Shown piece after piece: positions 36,770 through 50,314 of a stretch of 64,000 bases of DNA. The stretch spans positions 415,764-479,763 of the forward strand of contig NC_092583.1 in the NCBI RefSeq assembly GCF_037975245.1, in the 5' to 3' direction. A program made the position numbers and the translations under genes. The DNA comes from Apostichopus japonicus. Its lineage: Eukaryota > Echinodermata > Holothuroidea > Aspidochirotida > Stichopodidae. The stretch's first letter is position 1. Each line of letters begins with the position of its first letter. Below the pieces are notes generated by a model. That model was given only the letters and a program-made list of their open reading frames with translations, did no database searches and was not told the origin of the DNA.

Positions 36770-38362
36770 CAATATCTTAACCATTAGCTCACAGAGTAAA
36801 GTGACTTAATTTGAATAGCATTGTGCTATTAGTAACATTGAGCAGGTTAACTACACTTATGTTTGGATTTGGGTATTAGTGTTATAATGAGTAACATGAC
36901 ACTAATTTCATCTAATTTCAGTAAATGTGTCCAATATGTTAGACTTTCATTAGCTCAGCTAGAGGATACTATGCTAGACTTTGCATTCATAGTAAATTAA
37001 ACACTGGTATAATAGATGTATGAATCCAAGGAGTATGCTCTAGTTGCATAAAATTAACATTACAAATTACAAAATAAGTGTGGTAGACAATTACATACAG
37101 TGATGTGAAAGTCAACACCTTTCTCTGAAGCTTTCATATTAAGTAAGTAGGGTAAAAATTCTGGTTATTTTTTTATTGTGGCTGATATTAATCAGAATTT
37201 ATTTGCCCGTTAATTGATGGCCTTTAAAAGAAAGAGGCCGAACAACTTGTACATATAAAGTTTATATTTAGTATGGAGGAGGATGTAATCACTCCTATAG
37301 TTAATGAAGAAAAAACATTATCTGCTTGGTTGGGTGATCAAGATGGATATAGAGCTGCATGTTAACATCAAACTTACAAGATTCTTTCTTATTCAGGCTG
37401 CCAGTTTCTGTTACTTTTTGGAATTGTAGATAGCAAGCAGAAGCAGGTCATGTTGAGCTTACTGAACAATGAATAAAACAAAGCTAATTAAATCTCGTCA
37501 CCGTAAAGTGAAACCGTAAAGTGTAAAACATGATCAGGGGGTAGTATGATTACAGTAAAAGTGACAATCATCTACAAGATGACGGTTTGATCAAAGATTA
37601 ATTGCAGCTTATTGTTTTTGAGTTGACTATCTAATTAGCTGCTTAGTGTTATGAAACTGGCCTTGAATCTTGATGTCATCATTTATTTTAATATGTGTTC
37701 GTTGTCTTTTATAAACAGGAAAAGTATTACTAGTTCAAAGTTTGTATATGTTTATGCAAATTAACATAGTCTCTGCTAGAAGGTAAATACAAAGTTCTAT
37801 GATGTGTTAAGGAAATAATTATTTTAAAGTATAGAGATTATAAAGTCAGTATTCATGTTGAAATAGCTCCAATAAACTTAGTGTGAGGCTTTAAGCTACA
37901 TTACAAATCAGATTTTGTGTTCATGATATCTTTAATGTGTGTGATAGACTGCTCTTTGTTCTTTTTTAGAACATTTGTCTATTTTCTGTAGAGGTTTACT
38001 TAAGAATACTCGAAAGAACTATTTTTACATAATTTTAAGCAAATAAAAAAAAATGCATTTCTGTGTGTATATATATATACAGTGACATTGATTTATGGAA
38101 CTATTTTATCTTAAATGTTGTAAAATATTAACAAATTAGATTATGTGACATTCAGGAAGGGATGTTCTTAAAGTAAAGGACTGTATGTGCAATGTTGAGA
38201 CTGAAAACGTTGAGGTTAAAGGAAGAACTTTCAGGACAATGAAAGACATGATATGTTTGTAACATCTGAAACTGAGCAGTTTGGTTTCAGCTTTTCCCCA
38301 TAATGGTAATATTATCAGTCATTTTATGAGCATCACACTTGGTAGATAATATGTTTATCCTG

Positions 38363-38850
38363 TAACTAGAGAGGGATGTCCTGTAACCTAAGGAGGGTGT
38401 CCTGTAACTAGGGAGCAGTGTCCTGTAACAAGGGAGGGTGTCCTGTGACTATGGAGGGATGTCCTGTACCTAGGGAGGGATGTCCTATAACTAAGGAGGG
38501 TGTCCTGTAACTAGGGAGCAGTGTCCTGTAACAAGGAAGTGGTGTCCTATAACAAGGGAGGGGTGTCCTGTAACTAGGGAGGGGTGTCCTGTAACTAGGG
38601 AGGGGTGTCTATAGCTAGGGAGGGATGTCCTGTAAGTAGGGAGGGGTGTCCTGTCACTAAGGAGGGTGTCCTGTAACTAGGGAGCAGTGTCCTGTAACAA
38701 GGGAGGGTGTCCTATTACCAGGGAGGGGTGTCCTGTAACTAAGGAGGGGTGTTTTGTAACTAGGTAGTGGTGTCCCATAACTAAGGAAGGTGTCCTGTAA
38801 CTAGGGAGGGGTGTCCAATAACTAGGGAGGGGTGTCCCGTAACTAACGAT
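38363..38850. repeat. Minisatellite of about 19-21 bp (gggtgtcctgtaactaggga)
   Basis: About 24 imperfect copies with core gtgtcctgtaactagggagg; variants are gagcagtgtcc, taacaaggga and aggaagtggtg. Confidence 0.93.
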
Positions 38851-39544
38851 GGGTGAGGGCATCATCAGAGATTTGGCCAATAATTAGAAACAAATTGGGA
38901 CAATTTTAGCAATGTATTGAGATTGAACTGACCTTAAAAGCCGACAGAGATAGCTGTCTGTTGAAAATTGTACGTCAGTCAACTATAATTGACTGAGACC
39001 TTTCTCTATCCCGTTCTCCCTTATCCCTCCTCTCCTGACAGTTGAAAATCTGGTTACATACCTGGCTGTGTCTGGAAGTATTTTGGTTGGTTTTTATCTG
39101 CTTGGTTCTCGATTTTGGATAATGTGAACATCAAAATATTGATTAAATTGTTGTGCATTTGAAATGAAGTGAAAGTGAAGTGCACTTTGCTACTATTCTG
39201 TATTACTGTACTTCAGTGATCTAAATCACAACAGATCAATGTTATTCATGAAAATTTAGAATAATTTATAAATTTCTCCCTGCCCTGTTTCTGGGAAGAT
39301 CTTTATCCAGTATTTCATGAATTTGGTGAATTAATTGTCAATATTTGTCTTTTTCATGTCACTTGTTAATCTTAAGACAAAGAAAAGATTTAATTACAAA
39401 GAAGTTACTACTCCTAAACTTGTAATATTATTCTCATGTATTTTGTGTTGCTTTTATGTCTTGCAGATTTTAACATATATAGCTCTGCTAAACAAACAAA
39501 AATGAATCGTCTCTCTGTCATTTTTATGTTCCTCTCCTTTTTGG

Positions 39545-41018
39545 AAGAAGAGTGGTCGTTGTTCTGGAAGTGGGTCAGTGGGTTTAGTTAAATATTGACT
39601 AGGTAGATGGGGAAGTGCAACAGAAGAGTGGTCGTTGTTCTGGAAGTGGGTCAGTGGGTTTACAATAGTTAAATATTGACTAGGTAGATGGGGAAGTGCA
39701 ACAGAAGAGTGGTCGTTGTTCTGGAAGTGGGTCAGTGGGTTTACAATAGTTAAATATTTACTATGTAGATGGGGAAGTGCAACAGAAGAGTGGTCGTTGT
39801 TCTGGAAGTGGGTCAGTGGGTTTAGTTAAATATTGACTAGGTAGATGGGGAAGTGCAACAGAAGAGTGGTCGTTGTTCTGGAAGTGGGTCAGTGGGTTTA
39901 GTTAAATATTGACTAGGTAGATGGGGAAGTGCAACAGAAGAGTGGTCGTTGTTCTGGAAGTGGGTCAGTGGGTTTAGTTAAATATTGACTAGGTAGATGG
40001 GGAAGTGCAACAGAAGAGTGGTCGTTGTTCTGGAAGTGGGTCAGTGGGTTTAGTTAAATATTGACTAGGTAGATGGGGAAGTGCAACAGAAGAGTGGTCG
40101 TTGTTCTGGAAGTGGGTCAGTGGGTTTACAATAGTTAAATATTGACTAGGTAGATGGGGAAGTGCAACAGAAGAGTGGTCGTTGTTCTGGAAGTGGGTCA
40201 GTGGGTTTAGTTAAATATTGACTAGGTAGATGGGGAAGTGCAACAGAAGAGTGGTCGTTGTTCTGGAAGTGGGTCAGTGGGTTTAGTTAAATATTGACTA
40301 GGTAGATGGGGAAGTGCAACAGAAGAGTGGTCCTTGTTCTGGAAGTGGGTCAGTGGGTTTAGTTAAATATTGACTAGGTAGATGGGGAAGTGCAACAGAA
40401 GAGTGGTCGTTGTTCTGGAAGTGGGTCAGTGGGTTTAGTTAAATATTGACTAGGTAGATGGGGAAGTGCAACAGAAGAGTGGTGGTTGTTCTGGAGGTGG
40501 GTCAGTGGGTTTAGTTAAATATTGACTAGGTAGATGGGGAGGTGCAACAGCAGAGTGGTCGTTGTTCTGGAAGTGGGTCAGTGGGTTTACAATAGTTAAA
40601 TATTGACTAGGTAGATGGGGAGGTGCAACAGCAGAGTGGTCGTTGTTCTGGAAGTGGGTCAGTGGGTTTAGTTAAATATTGACTAAGTAGATGGGGAAGT
40701 GCAACAGCCGAGTGGTCGTTGTTCTGGAAGTGGGTCAGTGGGTTTAGTTAAATATTGACTAGGTAGATGGGGAAGTGCAACAGCAGAGTGGTCGTTGTTC
40801 TGGAAGTGGGTCAGTGGGTTTAGTTAAATATTGACTAAGTAGATGGGGAAGTGCAACAGCAGAGTGGTCGTTGTTCTGGAAGTGGGTCAGTGGGTTTAGT
40901 TAAATATTGACTAGGTAGATGGGGAGGTGCAACAGCAGAGTGGTCGTTGTTCTGGAAGTGGGTCAGTGGGTTTAGTTAAATATTGACTAGGTAGATGGGG
41001 AAGTGCAACAGAAGAGTG
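39545..41018. repeat. 76-bp minisatellite, about 19-20 units, highly homogeneous
   Basis: Units begin agaagagtggtcgttgttct and continue through ggaagtgggtcagtgggttt and aatattgactaggtagatgg to ggaagtgcaac. There are two length classes: tttagttaaa and tttacaatagttaaa (5-bp insertion). Late units carry agcagag for agaagag and ggaggtgc for ggaagtgc, so homogenisation is regional. Confidence 0.97.
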
Positions 41019-41329
41019 TAGGCAGGTAAGTATTGCAGCCTTTGCAGTCATCCAAACCAGGAAAGTTTTGGAGTCCTGAGAATTACGATGATCTGTATAA
41101 GTAATGAACATCTGCACACTGACCTGGAAACAGATAGTTAAGATGGAGCTATGGATAGAATCAAGTGAAGAACATATAAATTAGTAGATCCCCTAGCAAG
41201 TTATACCACAAACAGCCAATATCAACCAAAGACATTGGCTGGAGTCATACAAAGGATGATAAGAGCAATTAATAGATAAATATAAATTTGTTGCATGTGA
41301 ACAACTACAAGCCTTGATCAATATATGTA

Positions 41330-41470
41330 CCTTGGCATTCCTGTCTCTTCTCTCCAATCGCACTTTCCTATCTACTCAACTTCCTAAACTGGTACTATTG
41401 GTCACTCTACAGTAATTATCCTGACTTCTGATTTAAGGACTCTCTCCTTCTCATTCCAAATCTAGCATAC
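41330..41470 (+). repeat. Dispersed pyrimidine-rich repeat, diverged copy
   Basis: Weak similarity to the family: ttcctgtctcttctctccaa, then actggtactattggtcactc, then tctccttctcattccaaatc. It lies about 160 bp before the 25-bp array. Confidence 0.35.
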
Positions 41471-41631
41471 TTGTCTGTGGTAACAAATGGTCTTTATAAA
41501 GCTCTGGCTATTCGTGGAAGTTTCCAACATACGTGTCCCTATATAGATTGCATGCTCTTTTCATGTTCTGCATTTTAAAGAGTAGGCAATTTATGACATG
41601 CCTTGATGACAGAAGTAAAATATTAGACATT

Positions 41632-42024
41632 CCAATTGTACCAGAGAGGGATATGTCCAATTGTACCAGAGAGGGATATGTCCAATTGTACCAGAGAGGG
41701 ATATGTCCAATTGTACCAGAGAGGGGTATGTCCAATTGTACCAGAGAGGGGTATGTCCAATTGTACCAGAGAGGGATACATGTCCAATTGTACCAGAGAG
41801 GGATATGTCCAATTGTACCAGAGAGGGATACATGTCCAATTGTACCAGAGAGGGATATGTCCAATTGTACCAGAGAGGGATACATGTCCAATTGTACCAG
41901 AGAGGGATATGTCCAATTGTACCAGAGAGGGATATTTCCAATTGTACCAGTGAGGGATATGTCCAATTGTACCAGTGAGGGATATGTCCAACTGTACCAT
42001 AGAGAGATATGTCCAATTGTACCA
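41632..42024. repeat. 25-bp minisatellite (ccaattgtaccagagaggga)
   Basis: About 15-16 units of 25 bp, some with a 3-bp extension (tacatgt for tatgt). A 25-bp period makes the same peptide repeat appear in each frame on both strands, so the long open frames here are not evidence of coding. Confidence 0.96.
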
Positions 42025-42814
42025 AAGTGGAAGTGGAAATCATTACCTCAAATTACTTTATGACCATCACTATTTATAGACTGTTTCAGATCTATTGAAT
42101 ATTCGTGCCAACTAGGTAAAACAAACCAAGTTTATGTAAATAAAGTTGTTAGGTCTAGTTTGGTCACCAGCTTGACCATATCAACTGTATCATTTGAAAA
42201 AGCCTGAAGCCAGTCCATGTCAGTTAGTCATACTGTGTCAGTGTAATGGACACACTGTATTGATTCTTTGTAAGTAGTCCGGTAGTCCGGCTACCTCAGT
42301 TTCTTTTTGATCCTTCACCTGCAGTCCTACTTTTGTCAGCGCTCAGAAAACTCTGTGGTTTTATTGATTTATTCTCTTGAAGTCCACCTCCATAAAAGTA
42401 TTCTTTAGGAGAAAGAAAACCAAGGTATGCTAATTAATTTCTCAGTATCTGTTAATGCAAAATATTCAAAGCCACAAAATCAAGATTCAAAAGCTCAAAT
42501 TTCGTTGAAATTTTGAGGGTTAACCCAATCAAACTTGAAAGGTTATATAGCACCTCAAGGTTACTTATAAAGAGGACGCTAGGGCATCTGATACAGAGCC
42601 AGGGGAACCAACCAGTTTTCTTTCATGGCTAACTATTCCAAATGTTAACTTATTACCCTGGAATCGGTAGGAGAAAATTGAATTTGTAAGGCGTCACCGA
42701 GGCCTATTAATCCCTTAGGCAGAGAGGAACTGTTGAATCAAAATAGGTATAAATACAAAGAAGTATTTTACCATGTTACTTCTTTATTCTCTGAAATGAT
42801 ACTTAGGATAGATA

Positions 42815-43062
42815 TATTGCAGCAGAAACCTGTTTGTAGACTGGAGCATAGATACATTGCAACAGAAACCTGTCTGTAGACTGGAACATAGATACATTTC
42901 AGCAGAAACATGTCTGTAGACTGGAACATAGATACATTGCAGCAGAAACATGTCTGTAAACTGGAACATAGATACATTGCAGCAGAAACATGTCTGTAGA
43001 CTGGAACATAGATACATTGCAGTAGAAACCTGTCTTTAGACTGGAACATAGATACATTACAT
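42815..43062. repeat. 40-bp minisatellite, six units
   Basis: Units of 40 bp contain gcagaaacatgtctgtagac and tggaacatagatacattgc. The array passes directly into the next one at gatacattacatggtttatt. Confidence 0.94.
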
Positions 43063-43800
43063 GGTTTATTCAGATTAACACAAAGTAGCGTATCCATCTA
43101 TGTGTGTGGATATTATTACATGACTTATTCAGAGTAACACAAAGTAGCCTATCCATCTATGTGTGTGGATATTATATCATGACTTATTCAGAGTAACACA
43201 AAGTAGCCTATCCATCTATGTGTGTGGATATTATTACATGACTTATTCAGATTAACACAAAGTAGCGTATCCATATATGTGTGTTGATATTATTACATGG
43301 TTTATTCAGAGTATTAAACACAAAGTAGCGTATCCATCTATGTGTGTGGATATTATTACATGACTTATTCAGAGTAACACAAAGTAGCCTATCCATCTAT
43401 GTGTGTGGATATTATTACATGACTTATTCAGATTAACACAAAGTAGCGTATCCATCTATGTGTGTTGATATTATTACATGGTTTATTCAGAGTATTAAAC
43501 ACAAAGTAGCGTATCCATCTATGTGTGTTGATATTATTACATGACTTATTCAGAGTAACACAAAGTAGCCTATCCATCTATGTGTGTGGATATTATATCA
43601 TGACTTATTCAGAGTAACACAAAGTAGCCTATCCATCTATGTGTGTGGATATTATTACATGACTTAATCAGATTAACACAAAGTAGCGTATCCATCTGTG
43701 TGTGGATATTATTACATGACTTAATCAGATTAACACAAAGTAGCCTATCCATCTATGTGTGTGGATATTATTACATGGCTTATTTAGAGTAACACAAAGT
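43059..43800. repeat. 59-bp minisatellite, about 12 units
   Basis: Units contain acatgacttattcagagtaa, cacaaagtagcctatccatc and tatgtgtgtggatattatt. Variants alternate between tagcct and tagcgt and between gtggat and gttgat; some units carry an insertion agtattaaacac. Confidence 0.95.
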
Positions 43801-45199
43801 TATAATCCTACCAGTCTGGAATTAGACATGTAATAGGTCACTAAACACAATTTCTATCAGTGTGGGTTAAAACAAGTTTTTAATTTTTAGTTTTGACATA
43901 GTTTATTAGCAGTTTTATAAAACAAACGATTAACATGCTAATTGGTCAAGAACAACAAATGTGTCAATGAGAGCAAAGCTGATTTCATAATCAATTTGTC
44001 GTAAAGTATCATTCAAGACATTGAATATCTTAAAAACCAACAAAAATGTAGAAGACCTATATTCCAGTTTATTATTGTTGAACTGTTGCCATTTCCCAAC
44101 ATTAAAATATTGCTAGCCATTTGCATAATATTATACCTTAGATCAGCTGGTTACAAAGAGAAAACATGATATATACATGTGTGCAGTCTGACTCAAGAGA
44201 TAATACAGTATAGTGATGGAATTTAAATATATACTTAATCTTAACATATTTCTCTGGTGGGCTGAAGTTTTGTCTAGCTCTTATATAACCTTTAATATAT
44301 TATCAACTGGGCAGGATTGAGATGGTATGTCATAGCTAATATTTACATGATAACTTTAATCAAATGCTGGTTGATATCAACAGACAACTTGTTAATGTAT
44401 TCGTCTGCAGATTCCAAAGTAATTCGACGTTAGTTGTGTCTACTCATTTGTATTTCCAGGTTTACAATATCCATCAAGTTAGGAGGAGAAGCTTTGTCAA
44501 GGATGAGGATGCAATTGTTACATCTAGTCAAGTCTGCCTCTTAAATAACAGCAAGACCTTGTACTCAAAAAGTATTTGTTCTGAACACCAGGAAATAATT
44601 TGTAGAAATAGATTTCACAAAAAAGTCACTTCAGTGGAAAAACTCAAGGAAAAATAATCGTTCATAGGTTAACTAAAGGTGCAAAGCAAAAACAGACAAT
44701 TAAGGGGAAATTAAAAACAAACAATTTGCATAAGGTTGACAACATGGTTTAGCTCATCCAATCAAAACTGATGGTAATTGCATTCAGCAGCCGTCCATCT
44801 GACATTTACGTTGCCTGTGGCTACTTCCAATGAGCAGCTGAGGTTTATAGAGTCATTCTTCTCTTTAACTCTTAATTCAATTTACGGTCTGACGGACTGG
44901 AGGTTTTCAGTAGTTGCATTGCTGCATTTAACCAATAGCCAACGGCTACGAAGAAACAAAATGACAACTTGACAATTAATCAGCAGGTAACTCTCTAGGT
45001 GCAAAAATATTTGTATCTAACAGAGAGGTTTTCTAAGTCACATCTCCAAACAATTGGATAGATATTTCTAAAATGATTTGTTTACAAAATTGTAGTAGCA
45101 TATAGTGGAAGAATGTAAGAAATTACTTGGTAAACACAGCAACTCATTGTTGAGGGGAAATAAGGGAAAAATGCTCTGTAAAGCATCTAGGTTACAGTC

Positions 45200-45236
45200 C
45201 ACTCTCCCCCTTTCCTCCCCCCCCCCCACCCACTCA
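45200..45236. other. C-rich tract
   Basis: ctctccccctttcctccccc, extending into a run of about 11 C; G-quadruplex-capable on the minus strand. Confidence 0.5.
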
Positions 45237-46144
45237 AATCCTTACCTGTTTGTAATACCAAAAAGAGGAAAAATGTTAAGCTGACACTTAAATTATTTCT
45301 TATTTTTTAACTAGGACATTGAATTTGTTTCTTACAGACTTTGCTATATGAAATACATCTTCAGCTTGTTAATAAAAGAATACATTGAGAAATAATAAAA
45401 TTGTTTAGTTCTGCATAATTTGTTGTACTCGTAAAAATTATTTTCTGGTTAAGTTTTGTTCATCTACTTTTACTTCATCTGTGTATAGTATAGCCTTCAA
45501 CATCTTTTTAACGTAATTTATCAGTCTTTTCAAACATTACATTTGTTTCATTGGGTTGTGAATATTGAGTTATAACCCTTCATCGTTCGTTATTCATTCA
45601 AATATAGCAAATCCATCTGACTGACAGTACCACCGTCAGATGTGGCAAATAAATTGGTGTTTGATCGGAGACAATTGTTGAGAGTGAAAAGTTAGTCATG
45701 AACCAACCAACACATGGCAACACTCTTCATTTTTACCTTAACCCTTAAGGCTTCATGTGTTTGTGAATGTTTTATTTAAAGGATCTTGCATCCGTAGTTT
45801 TATCATCATTTGCCAAACTTTTTCATGTTCATGTTATTCATTATTTTAAACCATCGGCTTTAATTTCATGTACTAGGTACAAAACACATGTTGCTTCTAT
45901 ATTGGTAGCCATAAGGTGAATCATTAAAAAAACATTACCTAACAATTAGATGTGATTTTGATGCTTTTAACAGAAATCATAAACCATAGAGTTGAAGAAT
46001 GGATCTGTTCACAGGGAAGTATGTCGTATGATTTGGATTTTTAATGTTGCAAATCCCAAAATTATGATCCACTGAGAAAGGTCAAGATATTATGAACATC
46101 AGAATGTTCTACTGATAGATGTTGCTGCCATGGAAACATTTTCC

Positions 46145-46200
46145 TCTGCTGCATTTCTTACCTAGTCTCCTCACAACTAATGTAGTATTTCATCCATTGA
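46145..46200 (+). repeat. Dispersed pyrimidine-rich repeat, fragment
   Basis: The first block only: tgctgcatttcttacctagt, then ctcctcacaactaatgtag. Confidence 0.45.
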
Positions 46201-46539
46201 ATAATCCTGCTGTGTTTGATACTACTATGTAAACATGACTTAGGTCGATGTGAACTGTAGACTGTAGCTTATAGTTTGTTCTATGTATGTATGAAGGTAG
46301 TTAGGTTTATTTATGAACACTTGATTACTATAATATGGTCAGACCCTCTTCACAAAAGAGAAAGAAAAAAAAAGCATGTTTTAACATCATTCACAAAGTT
46401 AGGGAATTTTCTTCACTCATCTTTTCCTTGTCAGTGGTAAATAGAAGAGGATGTAGGCCGTGACCCAGGTTAAAGGGGTTAGTAATAAGGGGTTAGTAAG
46501 GTCACAATGCAATTGTAGACTGCAGTTGTAGACTGAAGA

Positions 46540-47398
46540 TGGAAAATGCAGTATACTATCTTGTAGATATAGTATTTGACATTAGTCAAACCAGGAGTTG
46601 TTGAGTTTCTGTGCAGTATACTATCTTGTAGACATAGTGTCTGACATTAATAAAACCAGGAATTGTTTGAGTTTCTGTGCAGTATACTATCTTGCAGACA
46701 TAGTATTTGAAATTATTCTAACCAGAAATTGTCTGAGTTTCTGTGCAGTATACTATCTTGTAGACATAGTATTTGACATTAATCAAACCAGGAATTGTTT
46801 GAGTTTCTGTGCAGTATACTATCTTGCAGACATAGTATTTGAAATTATTCTAACCAGAAATTGTCTGAGTTTCTGTGCAGTATACTATCTTGTAGACATT
46901 GTATTTGACATTAATCAAACCAGAAATTGTCTGAGTTTCTGTGCAGTATACTATCTTGTAGACATAGTGTCTGATATTAATAAAACCAGGAATTGTTTGA
47001 GTTTCTGTGCAGTATACTTTCTTGCAGACATAGTATTTGAAATTATTCTAACCAGAAATTGTCTGAGTTTCTGTGCAGTATACTATCTTGTAGACATAGT
47101 GTCTGACATTAATAAAACCAGGAATTGTTTGAGTTTCTGTGCAGTATACTATCTTGTAGACATAGTATTTGACATTAATCAAACCAGAAACTGAGTTTCT
47201 GTGCAGTATACTATCTTGTAGACATAGTGTCTGACATTAATAAAACCAGGAATTGTTTGAGTTTCTGTGCAGTATACTATCTTGCAGACATAGTGTCTGA
47301 CATTATGCTAACCAGGAATTGTTTGAGTTTCTGTGCAGTATACTATCTTGTAGACATAGTATTTGACATTAATCTAACCAGGAATTGTTTGAGTTTCT
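46540..47398. repeat. 66-bp minisatellite, about 13 units
   Basis: Units contain gagtttctgtgcagtatact, atcttgtagacatagtattt and gacattaatcaaaccaggaa. Two unit types alternate (gacattaatcaaaccagg and gaaattattctaaccagaaa), suggesting expansion of a two-unit block. The 66-bp period keeps one plus frame open, giving a 22-residue repeat from 46598 to 47194; there is no sign of translation. Confidence 0.95.
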
Positions 47399-47719
47399 AA
47401 AATCAAGTTGCTCTGTATCATGAGCGGCCATACATGACAATATTTTAATATCATTAATCAGAGAAATGTGACAAATTTATACATCCCTAACATTACTATA
47501 ATCTATAAAGCCTTTTCACTATTAGCTGATGCAGCCTAAAAACCAAATTCCTTTCAACATGGTCTGTTATACAAGCATAGCACTGGTGATACACATTGTC
47601 TGTATAGTGTTGTACCATCTTCTGCTATAGTTGGTGAACTGCATATAGTTATTGACTGTTGATTATCATAACAGAGAGCACCTAGATGTAACCTGATGAC
47701 ATAATTCATCAGCTATGGC

Positions 47720-48268
47720 AGTAAGTCGTCCCCTCATGAACAGCCATATACCAGCAGTATTAAGTGGTCCCTCATCAACAGCCATATACCAGCAGTATTA
47801 AGTGGTCCCTCATCAACAGCCATATACCAGCAGTAAGTGGACCCCCTATTAACAGCCATATACCAGCAGTATTAAGTGGTCCCTCATCAACAGCCATATA
47901 CCAGCAGTAAGTGGTCCCTCATCAACAGCCATATACCAGCAGTAAGTGGACCCCCTGTTAACAGCCATATACCAGCAGTAAGTGGTCCCCCTATTAACAG
48001 CCATATACCAGCAGTAAGTGTTCCCCTCATTAACAGCCATTTACCAGCAGTATTAAGTGGTCCCCTCATTCATAGCCATATATACCAGCAGTAAGTGGTC
48101 CCCTCTTTCACAGCTACATTCCAGCAGTAAGTGGTCTCCTCTTTAACAGCCATATAACAGCAGGAAGTTGTCCCCTCTTTCACAGCTATATACTGGCAGT
48201 AAGTGGTCTCCTCTTTAACAGCCATATAACAGTAAGTGGTCCCCTCATTAACAACCATATACCAGCTG
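47720..48268. repeat. Minisatellite, units about 32-38 bp
   Basis: Units contain aacagccatataccagcagt followed by aagtggtccc and a variable ctcatc, ctatta or ctcttt. Some units have an extra att before aagtgg. Confidence 0.93.
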
Positions 48269-49845
48269 CTCTTGCCCTTAATGTTAATATGTGATAGTGC
48301 AGTATGTATTCCTGGCACATGAGAACTGCTAGTGGCAGAATGGGACCGCAGAGGTTTGAACTCAGTTGTAGTAAAGGTAGACATGTTGCCCTAGTTCCTA
48401 TAATGTTATGTCACAGTAGTGAAACTAACTATGACTGTGACCAAATACTAAAACAGATCTTGTACATGTCTTGCTTCTATATATTAACTTCATATACATC
48501 TCATTGGTGACTTTATACAGTAACACACAAACTAGTCTGAAACAGACCTATACATGTTGTGATAGACAGGATGTCTTTAACTTGAGATGCTACGTACAAA
48601 ATTGAGAATTGACAAACTTGTTTCAAGTTCTCCTTAAGTTTTTTTTTTTATTGTTTTTGTGTTTGCATTATTCAACATCACCATGCATACAATGCTGTGT
48701 AATAATAAGTTTTAAAATCAAGTGTTTCACATTAGTGGTGACAAATGTACATCAAATTGATGCTTTCCAATTCAAATGCTTCTTTTCAACTTGTCTAAAA
48801 TGGTTATTTTCTGACAAATCAAAAATTTTAAAAATTCTCTGAAGGAGTTCTTTTGGTAAAAGGAAAAGTAAGTCTATGTACTCATTCTGATGAAATTAGG
48901 TATACAGTAATGCAGAGGGGAAACTCCTGAAATCACTTTTATGATGAAACAGCGCCTAAAATTGTCACAAAGCAAGAGATATAGTAGCATATACGTGAGA
49001 GACAGGTGAACTGTTGATTCTGTTAGTTTGCCTAAGGTACTTCAGCACTTGAATTAATATGACAAGCTTGATGATTAAATCAATTGTGGTCCATCCACAT
49101 TTTTGTATTTTTCGCAAGTTACAGTCAGACTCGAAAATTAAATTGTGAATGGGGCAGAAGTCGAAAATTCCTGCGGTGCCTCTAAGGGTTCGTAGACTCA
49201 GTGTTTCATCTGGAGAATCTTTCAATGCCGGATTTTGATTTAATATTTTTCTTGCAGAGGAGGGTTTTATTTCAAGATTAATCTATGACTTTTTGTAGAT
49301 AGCGTGAGGAATTACTTTCTTGGGATACCTTGGAAAAGTTCTGGAGGGAACAGTTAACTGATCAGGGTCACACTGTTTGTTTGAGCTATGGAGGTGTAGC
49401 CTCAGAAGAAATTAGGCAGCCTAGAGGAGTTTCTGACATTTACTGTGAATTGGCAGAATATGAATGCTCATGGGAATAAAATAAGGTATATAACTGAAAA
49501 TCTGAGAAAGATTGTACGTTTCTCTGCAAGGCTTGTTTGGAATACAGTAAAATGTATAGTAGTTGTTGTTTCTTCATACATGTATATCCTATGTACAATA
49601 TCTACAGGTGAATGACAAGAGGTATTGTGTTTCAGATTTACACTTCAAAAGGTTTTATGTTTGGAATTGGAGGATTATTAAACAGTGCTCCATCTGCTGG
49701 ATATGATTGTAGTTTTGTTTTCCACTCATAATTACATATTTCTGACTTACATGTCTCCAAACAAGTTAAGCACTCCTGCTTTATGGGGACAGTGTTTACA
49801 AAATCGTTTTCCTTTCGCTTTGCGACACAGAGCACTGAAAGTAGC

Positions 49846-50314
49846 TGTCCCATCGTAGTAGCTGCCCCATCTTAGTAGCTGTTCCATCTTAGTTGCTGCC
49901 CCATCTTAGTTGCTGCCCCATCTTAGTAGCTGCCCCATCTTATAGTAGCTGCCCCATCTTAGTAGCTGTCCCATCTTAGTTGCTGCCCCATCTTAGTAGC
50001 TGCCCCATCTTAGTAGCTGCCCCATCTTAGTAGCTGCCCCATCTTAGTAGCTGCCCCATCTTAGTAGCTGCCCCATCTTAGTTGCTGCCCCATCTTAGTA
50101 GCTGCCCCATCTTAGTAGCTGCCCCATCTTAGTAGCTGCCCCATCTTAGTAGCTGCCCCATCTTAGTAGCTGCCCCATCTTAGTAGCTGCCCCATCTTAG
50201 TAGCTGCCCCATCTTAGTTGCTGCCCCAGCTTAGTAGCTGCCCCATCTTAGTAGCTGCCCCATCTTAGCTGCCCCATCTTAGTAGCTGTCCCATCTTAGT
50301 AGCTGCCCCATCTT
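49846..50314. repeat. 17-bp minisatellite (agtagctgccccatctt), left part
   Basis: About 27 copies of the 17-bp unit; variants are gctgtccc, agttgctg and ttccatc. It is broken by the insertion at 50315-50613 and resumes to about 51085. Confidence 0.96.

Noticed and set aside
41508-42063. Six overlapping long open frames on both strands
   Set aside because: A 25-bp repeat cycles the same peptide through all frames; there is no independent evidence of a gene.
44364-44657. 97-codon frame with a good acceptor-like ttgtatttccag at 44449-44460, considered as a neurabin exon
   Set aside because: No canonical donor follows in the open part, and the encoded peptide has no similarity to the family; the conserved order jumps directly from the PP1 exon to the exon at 55534.
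46598-47194. 198-codon open frame with a 22-residue repeat
   Set aside because: The 66-bp minisatellite is in frame by length only; the start Met is a variant base in one unit and the flanks are intronic.
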